A stretch of 64,000 nt of DNA from Magnaporthiopsis rhizophila. Taxonomy: Eukaryota; Ascomycota; Sordariomycetes; Magnaporthales; Magnaporthaceae. The notes beneath the pieces were generated by a model. It made no database searches and was not told the origin of the DNA. It saw only the letters and a program-made list of their open reading frames with translations. A program made the position numbers and the translations under genes. The DNA lies in assembly GCA_003049465.1 (NCBI GenBank), contig PYSS01000125.1:1-64000 (forward strand), written 5' to 3'. This document shows positions 56,379 through 64,000 of this stretch, piece by piece. Numbering within the stretch: the first letter of the stretch is position 1; each line of letters starts with the position of its first letter.

Positions 56379-58192
56379 TCAATGCGCTGCGCTAGAGTCC
56401 GGTGGTGCCCTCCCGGCCTGCGGAGGGGACTGAGTCCGTGTCCGTATCCGGAACTTCTCACGGAGGCGCAGCGTCAGGCGCGACGTCCTGCTGCGCTCCT
56501 CGTCATCGTTGGCATCACCGCCTGAGACGCGCGACTCGTGCCGGTACCGCCTCAGCACCTCGATGCGCTCTTCGACCGTTGCATTCCGTAACCTGCTGAG
56601 GTCAAAGAGTCTTGATGTCCGGCGGCTGTGCCGTGGGGGTGACGACGTCGCGCTGCCGTCGTGCTCGGGGTCAGGCCCCAGGGGTGGGGATAACTGTGCG
56701 CCGTCCGGGTTCGTCTCATCTGTGTGCGGCTGCAGGTCAAGTCGGCTGTCGAGCAAAATCGTGAGACGATCAGCAGATGTCCATGACAAGGAATGGCGTG
56801 GGGCTGTACATAAGCATCCAATGAACTCACCATAGCGGGCACGTGCCCGAGACATTGATCAACCATGGGTCGATGCACGGAGGGTGGAACTTGTGGTCGC
56901 AAGGCAATACCCGCACGTCCTCGCCAACCGTGAAGTCGTCGGTGCAGATTGAGCAGCCGAGGTGCTCGTCGCCAACCGGTTCCGCCGGCTCAGCCACTGC
57001 CGCAGGTATCTCCAAAGTGGCTGCGGCTGCGGCTGCATCACCAGCTGGTACCCGGGACTCCCTGGTCGCGCTGTTGTTGCCCGACGGCACGGCCTCGGCG
57101 TCCTCGGGGATGGTGGAGAGGTGGTGTACCTGCAACGTGTTTTCGGTCCCGCCCTTGCGTTTCCTCTGCTGCTCTGTGTCCTCCATCTCGAGGGCCGGGT
57201 CGGGTTTTGCGGTACCTGCCGGGGCACCGAATTTGACGATGGGCAGTGTGTCCAGCACGGCTCGTGCGATCCCCTTGGCCCTGCTCTGACTTGGTCTGCC
57301 GCCGTACCCAGCTCGTGGGCCGTACCGGTCCGGATATCGGTGGGCGCGCACAGCGCCGGCGCCGATGATTATGAGGAACATCAGGGTGATGAGGCCCGTG
57401 ATGCTGTAGAGGATGCTCATCGCGATGGCCGAGTTGCTGCCGCTACCGCTGGGCAATCCATCCGGGCCCGGGTTCGTCGCGTTCCCCACGATGGTGGCTT
57501 GGACCCAGCCGTTCCCCGAGGTGGTCATGTTGAGCGTCTCGATCGCCTCGCTCACGTCGGTCATGGTGAAGATGGACTTGTACGGCATGGCGTCGTTGAG
57601 TCCATTAAGGCCGCAGCAGTTGTTCCGGGTGCTGTAGAGCAGGATGGCGACCGGCCTGTTCTCCATGAGCTTGCTCAGCATCATCCCGGAGGTGATGAAC
57701 GAGTCGTTCCGGCGGTCACAGCTCAGGTATGCCACAGCCGGGTTCGAGATGCCGTTGTACGTCGTTTCGGTTACGACCGCCATAGGGCCGTGTATACGGA
57801 TTGTCTGCGTCACGAAAGTCGCCAGCTGGTCAGCAAAGGAGATATTGGTGAAGCGGCGGGCCGCGAAGAGACTTGTCCAACGCAACACACAGCCACTACC
57901 GGCCACCAACGCAAGCCCCGACAGGCCCGTCCAGGAATTGATCGGCTCGTCTCACCCCTCGTTCGTTTTCGGTGCGATCCAGGCCGGCGTTCACGGTGAA
58001 TGGCACGATATCGTAAGTCAGAGACACTCCGCCGCTGGGTGCCGAGATCTGCAGCGTCATGGCCGACTCCTTCTGCCGTGGTGGAACGTTGTCGAGCGGG
58101 AAGGTCCGCAGTTGCTGGTCCTGCTGGGCCGAGACCGAGAGGGCGACTGCTATTAGGGCGGGCCATAATCGTCTAGGCGATAGTGAGGCCAT
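56379..58192 (-). CDS. PA-TM-RING type E3 ubiquitin ligase
   Basis: Exon 58192-57956 encodes a signal peptide (MASLSPRRLWPALIAVALSVSA) and 57 lumenal residues. A long exon to 56831 continues with a protease-associated-like lumenal region (VAYLSCDRRNDSF, RPVAILLYSTRNNCCG), a Gly/Ser stretch, a membrane helix (AMSILYSITGLITLMFLIII), a basic cytosolic juncture and a RING-H2 domain: CSICTDDFTVGEDVRVLPCD, H-K-F-H-P-P-C. The last intron (56746-56830) splits the final RING codon; exon 56745-56379 completes C-P-L-C and adds a Ser/Arg-rich tail ending at TGA. Such proteins are endomembrane E3 ligases. The first junction is not resolved: donor GTGAGA at 57955 and acceptor GGTAG at 57900 would change frame by one base. 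Either another splice site is used or the gene carries a small indel. Confidence 0.82.
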
Positions 58193-59470
58193 CTTGCCAG
58201 TTGCCGGCGACGGTCGACGTCGTCACGGCAGGCTCGGCTCTCTATTCCTGCTCTCTCTCGCCCTCGCGGCTCTTTGCTCTCGGAGCTGAGCCAATTTGTG
58301 ATGCCCTCGGTGTCGGATGGGCGGGAGAAGGAGGGTGGAGAAAACACGGAAACGAGAGTGATGGGCGCGAGCGGGCAGGATAAGGTAGTGGGTGACAAGG
58401 AAAAAAAAAAAAAAGAGTCGGGGAGGGGCGGCAGGGGTCAGGTTTGGAATCGGATGTTTTTTTCTTTCTTTTGTTTTTTGTTTTTGCCTTGAGTGCTGGG
58501 ATTCCTGTCCAGCAGGGGCGGCCGAGAAAGATCCGGGGCGGTTTCGAGATAGGTGGGCGGCAGCTGAATGCAAGGCTCCTCCTCCGCATGCCTGCTTCGG
58601 GCAACTGGGGCAGGGGGACACGATCGATGGACGTTTGTTGCGTGAGAAAAAGCCCGCAAGACCAGGAGAAGTGTTTGGCTGGAAGTGAAGCTGGAAGTTG
58701 AGCTGCGCGCCTGGGCTGCTCCCTCCCAGCCAGGCGGACAGCTCAGGATGCGGAGGGGAGGGGTCGGAGTCAGGCCGGTGGAGGATGTGGAGGAGGATGC
58801 AACAGCAGGCACGGGAAAGCCGGCAGGGGCGATGCAGGGTTGCAAGGGATCGACGGCCCAAACGGGACTGGTGAGAGGCGCTGGTGGATCGCCGAATCGG
58901 GCAGTTGGATGCAACCGACACACGTCAAATCGCTCTTTCTCCGACTGTCCGTGCTGTCTCAACTGATGGTACGGCGATTGGGCAATCTTGAATCTTTGCT
59001 GCGCCTGGTCTAGCGGCAACGTTGGAGGAAGAGGGAGGGAGGGAAGAAAAAAAAACAAAAAAACAGTCCTGCCATGTCCCCCTAGCAGAAAAAAAAAATG
59101 CAGACATCAGGCTCGAGGCAAGGTCAGCAAACAAAAGCCAAGCGTGGATTGATGGGCAAGTTCCGAGACACAACTGAGCCGCATTGATGGCTGCAAGGCT
59201 CACCCTCTGAGACGTCAAGCCTGTTTTAGCGCCTCATCTTGGTTAATGCGGGCCCCTCCGCACCACGCTGCCGGCGCCGCGGGAAGTCGCCAGTGCTACG
59301 CAGAAAGAAACCCTGCACTAGGGCCTGGGGTTGGCCTTGGCAGGCGTTCCAAATCGCTGTCTGCGACTGACAATGAGGAGACACTTCATCGTCAACCTAT
59401 GGAGGCTGGAAGCACATCCAACCAACACAAACAAACACACATGCGATGTGATACGCGCCGGCAACACCAG

Positions 59471-59506
59471 CACATGGCGCACATGGCGCACATGGCGCAC
59501 ATGGCT
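59471..59506. repeat. 9-bp tandem repeat, four copies
   Basis: cacatggcg occurs exactly three times (59471-59497) and a fourth time with one change (cacatggct, 59498-59506). It is intergenic. Confidence 0.95.
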
Positions 59507-61905
59507 GTTGTGATTCGTCGGACAACCGGCAGGCACAAGCATCGTCGGTCAATCGCCGCATGTCGTGGCAGTACGGGCATGCACACGCGGTCGTCTGATC
59601 TCGAGAAGCACCCTGTTGCGTACCAGACTTCAGCAACGCGCAGCGGATACAGATCCGGCCCTGTTGCTCGATGAGACGTATGGCAGTGGACATCAGCCGG
59701 TTCAGCTGTTGGCCCAAGCGTGGAGAAAGAGTGCGGCTTGTGCTTTCTTCGGATATGTGCGAGCGAGAGGAGAACAAAGCCGGGAACCAGCCTCCAAACT
59801 GACAAAAGGACTTGGATATGCTTAAAGCAACCTATGTACACCGCAGTTTGTGGCTTGGCAGCCCAGCGCCGGATGTGGAGGTCTCAGATGCCAAACGGCG
59901 CCCACCGGGGCGAAAAGCGAGCGAGCTGTCTGCCAAGCGCCAAGAAGACGGAGGAAGAAAGAGAAAAGAAGGAATCCAATAACGGCCAGAGGCTAACGAA
60001 CGCATGTGATGTGCAGAACTCTCGAGCCCACCTGCCAAATGGTCTCGAATTGCTGGATCGGCAACGTTCCTCGAGAGAGAGACATCTCGCGACCGTCCCG
60101 GTTCCGAGGCGGGCGGCGCCTTTCCGTTCGCAGACAAACCACCAGATGCCATCACGCACACAGCAGCCAAGGGGTCCATGCGCTGAAACGGTCGCGCAAG
60201 GGCCGGCCTCGCGACCGCCCCGCGCTGGAGCAGAGGCTGTGCGTAACACACCAACTGTCAGAGGTCCGCCTTAACCCCTGTCTATTCCCTGGATTCAGGG
60301 GGCACGATCGATGTGGGAACTCCTCACCCTTGTCGCCGTCTGCCGGTCGCCCGTGCGCGGAGCCTCGTCGGTGAATAAGGCAGTGCAGGGTAATCACAAG
60401 ACTCGCAGATCGGAAAACACAACAAACATGAGGCAATTATTCTTGTCAGACGTCGATGCAATGCTTGCGCCTCGATCTTTTCCGCCTAGTTAGTTGTCGA
60501 TATACGAGACGACGAACAAGGCTACCTAGATCTTAACCATGGCCCTCGACTGACAAATGCGGGAGATTGACAGCGTCCGCCAAGCGTGCAGATGTGGCTC
60601 CAAGTCCTCGGCCGTCGATCCAGAGTCTGGGGGAAATGAAAGGCGAGTCCCTGCCGCGCGCCGAAGAAACACCACCGAACCACGAGTTCCCTACAAGTCC
60701 AAGGATCGAGTTGTCGATCTTTTTTTCCTTATTCTCCGAAGGCACGAGTAAGCGCCATCGATGTGCTGCAAGTCTCGGCAGGGCGGCCCTGAGCTGGTAA
60801 ACAGAGCCCATGACGTTTGCGAATGCCCACTTTACTGTTTGTCGATGACTAGGCGCGTTCGTCGAGTCGTCGTACACATATAAAAGCTTAGGATATAGCT
60901 ACCGGGTAGCTGATCCCGCTACAAAACTATCGCGATTTTGAACAGCCCCGAAACGCCGATCATCTAGCTAGCCTCTTTCGAAAGCCCGGAACCAGGAGGC
61001 ACCGCACGAACCACACCAAGGCAAGGGCCCTGAGGCGGCCGCTTCTCCGGGAGGACGTTGACGTGGCGTGATCTCACGCGGGAGAAAATGAACCTTATAC
61101 GCGATGCGGCCGCTGCCATCAGTATCGTAATAGGAGCTGATGCGAGGCTGAGGCGATCGAAGGCTGCCAAGCCACAGGAGAAGGGTTATGGCGGATGAGG
61201 CTCGGCGTCTTGGTGTCGAGGTTGAAGTTTCTGTCGTGGCATGGACCGAAACGGCAGCCTTAAGGAAGGACTCCAATATGCCCGATAGGCTATAGCTGTC
61301 GAAACCCGACTCGTCACCGGGCCCGTGCCTGCCATGTGTACACATCGCCATGCCTGGGGGAAGCCATGGTGTGACGCTCTCGTTCTGTGCATTCCAAACG
61401 GCATAGGAAGATCCTACAAGGGGCGGCGAAGCTTCGCTCGACAAGCTCTAAAGCTAGACTGGGAAAAAAGACGGCTGCTGTCGACGGGAGTCGAATGTGG
61501 CGTGAGTTCCTGGCTAGGTAGCTGCCGGTGGGAGTGAAATCCATGCGTCGAAAGTGCAAATATCACCTGTGTAGTGAGGAAACATAGAACCAGAGGACGA
61601 GAGGTGGTGGTGTTGACTCTCGGTTGCTCAAGCAGGGCATCCGAGAGGAGAAGCTCGAGGTTGTGCGCGGCTCGCGGCCAGCCCGAGACGAGACAGAAAC
61701 ATTGCCCAAGAGGCCTGCTAAGCCTCGAGGCACGACCAAGCACATGAATGACTGCGAATCGCCCGTGCCATCTCGGAGAGCCGCGCAAGTCGGCAACGGC
61801 GTCTCCGGAGCAAAATGTGTTTCGAACCGGACGCTGGGTCGGTTGACACTAGTTAGTGCTGGCCGCGATGACGCTCACTTATCAGCTGCATCACGATCAC
61901 GATCA

Positions 61906-61906
<1 letters not shown>

Positions 61907-61940
<34 letters not shown>
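61907..61940. repeat. A-run of 34
   Basis: The longest uninterrupted A-run in the window, preceded by a CACGAT tandem (tcacgatcacgatcac). It is intergenic. Confidence 0.95.
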
Positions 61941-61941
<1 letters not shown>

Positions 61942-62794
61942 AAGCTTCCGAAAGGACCAGGGTCACTTCGGATCAGTGCCTCTGGTGCCTAGCCTGCGCC
62001 TCTCCCGCCTCGATCTAGATTCGATCCTCGGCCTTGGGAAGACGGTGGTCAGTGACTAAATCCTTCTAGCGCTCTTCTAGGTGGAACGGGCGGGTGCTCG
62101 CGCCAAGATCAACCGTGGTTTGATGTATATTTACAAACTTGGCTTGCTGCGCTTTGAGGCCGCCCTATGCTACGCGGAGGATCGCGTATTTAGTTCCAAG
62201 TGCAATCGCGGAAAGGGAAGTAGTCCAGCGAGCTGGCCAGGGGCTGACATCTCAAAATGCTATGCGGACTGCCTGAAAGACTCGAGGAACACTCTCGGTT
62301 GCTGCTCGAGCGGAATAGGCAGACGAGCATATCATAATTCAGACATAAATGTTCCGAAAAGCCTCGTCTGTCATCAGAGAGGGTGGCATGCCGAGCAGAA
62401 GGCAACTCCACCAGGTCCCCAAATAAAAATGCGCGGCACGGTAGACTACCAACACCCACCACCACCGTCAAATACCTGGAGCTTCAACGTTTTTTTTTTC
62501 GGATAATAAAAGGCGCGGGCATTCTTTTCCTGACAATTTGCGTCGGGCTGGTTGATTGGTATTGATTGAGTGCGTGGGGTCGATTTTGGTAGGAATAACA
62601 AAGGGCGTACGGCGCGTGCTGCGCCTTGTTATTTTATTCGGAGACTGTACCCCACTCTACCACTGATTCCATCATCGTCCCGAATCGACGTTAGGATGAG
62701 GCGTCAGGTGAGGGGTAAAATCCCCCTCAATTTAAGTCGATATGTGCATCATCATTTGGAAACCGCAATGGGGTCTTATTTGCAGCTTTACGGT

Positions 62795-62882
62795 GATTGA
62801 TTAATAGATTAGGTAAAATTAATACATATTTTATTATTTGGATATTTCAATAAATTTTGTAAAAAAAAAAAAAAAAAAAAAA
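62795..62882 (+). repeat. AT-rich block with terminal A22
   Basis: About 65 bp of strongly AT-rich DNA (with aaattaatacatattttatt) ends in 22 A residues (62861-62882). Its composition contrasts sharply with the GC-rich surroundings. It could be the 3' end of a retroposed element or a fragment of organellar DNA. No coding sequence or target-site duplication was recognised. Confidence 0.5.
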
Positions 62883-63366
62883 CTAAAACCGTAAGAAAGT
62901 ATTTTCGTACGAACCTCCGCTGAATTTTATCCCATGCTTCCGGCTAAAAAAAGGGCCTCGTACGAAGCAAATCAAATGCCGAAACGATAGCCGGGGATTT
63001 GGACCTCCCGTGCCAGGAAGGGCCACTGCCCGTTCCTGTCTCGGAGGCTCCGGCTTCGGGATACGGATCTCCTGCCTAGCTTCGTGCGATCTGTGGCTGC
63101 CATTCCAACAGGTTCTGTCGTTCCGTTCCGTGCCGAGAAAGGCGGATCTTGGGGTCAATCGGCCGATCGTCATCCCGCGTAAAACGGAACAGACGTTTAC
63201 CCCGCCCCGTCCCGTTCCCGCGTCGGGGGACGACTCCAGCCACCCTGTTTATAAACTACATTGGGATCACTTTCGCCGTTTTGTAAAAGCTGGAAAATAG
63301 GAAATAGTAAATCTCTGGTTTAACATCACCATCCACTTCGCCCAGCAAACACCACAAGCAGCAAAG

Positions 63367-63953
63367 ATGGCTTCGGGCGCCACAACCATAAAATGGGGTA
63401 TCATGGCCACGGGGTGGATCGCCGAGAGTACGTCTGTCCACAGCCGTCCCATCTGCTCTGCAACAATAATGAATCTGACACTTTCAAAATTCTCCTCCCC
63501 CAACAAAAGCTTTCGTCAAGGACCTCCTCACCGACCCCGCCATCCGCGGCGTGCACGACGTCCGCCACGCCGTCGCGGCCGTGGCCTCGTCCACGTCGGC
63601 CGACCGGGCCGCCGCGTTCCTGGCCAAGGTGGACGCGCCCGGCCGGGACGCGATCGCGACGTACGGGTCGTACGCGGAGCTGGTGGCGGACCCGAACGTC
63701 GACATCATCTACGTCGCGACGCCGCACAGCCACCACTTCCAAAACGCCATGCTGGCGCTGCGGGCCGGCAAGCACGTGCTGTGCGAGAAGGCCTTCACCG
63801 TCACGGCGGCCCAGGCGCGGCGGCTGGTCGACGAGGCCAGGGCCAGGCGCCTGTTCCTCATGGAGGCCGTGTGGACGCGCTACTTCCCCATGAGCGTCAA
63901 GATCCGGCAGCTGGTTAGGGACGGGGCTATTGGCAAGGTGCACCGCGTTATCG
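63367..63953 (+). CDS. Gfo/Idh/MocA-type NAD(P) oxidoreductase, partial at right edge
   Basis: Exons 63367-63427 and 63510-63953 join in frame (168 complete codons); a third exon must follow beyond donor GTTAGT at 63954, close to the window end. The protein begins MASGATTIKWGIMATGWIAE, and the spliced product reads W-I-A-E-T-F. This is the N-terminal Rossmann segment of the dimeric dihydrodiol dehydrogenase/D-xylose dehydrogenase branch. DIIYVATPHSHHFQNAMLAL and HVLCEKAFTVTAAQA follow; the catalytic-lysine motif is E-K-A-F here, where many relatives have E-K-P. MEAVWTRYFPMSVKI is also characteristic. Fungal members oxidise aldoses such as D-xylose or similar substrates with NADP; the substrate here is not known. 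Only the cofactor domain is inside the window. Confidence 0.85.
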
Positions 63954-64000
63954 GTTAGTTATTTCTCATCTCTTTATTTCGTGTGTAGAGTATTTCACAT

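Larger units (their letters stand above)
58193..63366. other. 5.2-kb divergent spacer
   Basis: Between the leftward RING gene and the rightward oxidoreductase. It contains A-rich runs (58400-58414), a 9-bp tandem repeat (59471-59506), an A-run of 34 (61907-61940) and an AT-rich block ending in 22 A (62795-62882). No gene is supported; frames such as 60968-61444 have no recognisable content. Confidence 0.4.

Noticed and set aside
60968..61444. 158-codon minus-strand frame
   Set aside because: No signal peptide, domain or splice support; composition fits random open sequence.
1..64000. CRISPR array, bacterial operon or prophage structures
   Set aside because: No spaced repeats and no Shine-Dalgarno-linked gene runs; introns and a nuclear tRNA show eukaryotic DNA.

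Overview
The window is nuclear DNA of a filamentous ascomycete (Pezizomycotina), most likely a Sordariomycete. The evidence is short introns of about 50-110 nt with GT(A/G)NGT donors, CTAAC/CTGAC-type branch sites and YAG acceptors; GC-rich codon use; large gene-poor spacers; and fungus-specific families (SPT23/MGA2, a UPC2-type Zn2Cys6 factor, a GH128 glucanase, a 160-residue SMN, a cupredoxin-type secreted protein). There are no operons, no CRISPR array and no intact transposon. Exon boundaries come from splice consensus plus frame continuity and were not checked against transcripts.

Layout. 0-6 kb looks like accessory DNA: a partial gene at the left edge (-), a small secreted protein with the signature of the heat-labile-enterotoxin/ADP-ribosyltransferase A-chain family (+), and a decayed GH106-like secreted glycoside hydrolase (-) with six frameshifts and two in-frame stops. 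6.5-12.9 kb holds PCF11 (mRNA 3'-end formation, -), tRNA-Asp(GTC) (-) and a four-helix DUF7598-like membrane protein (-). 15-25 kb holds a three-exon SERF-type mini-gene (+), a Pro/Ala-rich secreted cupredoxin-like protein (-), a five-exon SMN homologue (-) and ribosomal protein eS27 (-). 25-31.5 kb holds an FGGY-type pentulose kinase (+) and the nucleoporin NIC96 (+). 36.6-45.2 kb holds the SPT23/MGA2-type ER-tethered transcription factor (+), an orphan fungal protein (-) and a Zn2Cys6 regulator (-). 49.8-58.2 kb holds a GH128 glucanase with a long Pro-rich linker (+) and a PA-TM-RING type E3 ligase (-). The right edge cuts a Gfo/Idh/MocA oxidoreductase (+).

The genes are mostly independent housekeeping loci (RNA 3' processing, snRNP assembly, translation, nuclear pore, lipid regulation) set among secreted or accessory genes. 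I see no biosynthetic cluster and no clearly new multi-gene system. The most unusual signals are: a 212-bp mirror-symmetric polypyrimidine tract (52330-52541), a perfect 18-bp hairpin (5690-5736), the enterotoxin-like gene whose frame continues through its stop into a 15-bp codon-phased repeat, and the heavily broken GH106-like gene among otherwise clean neighbours.
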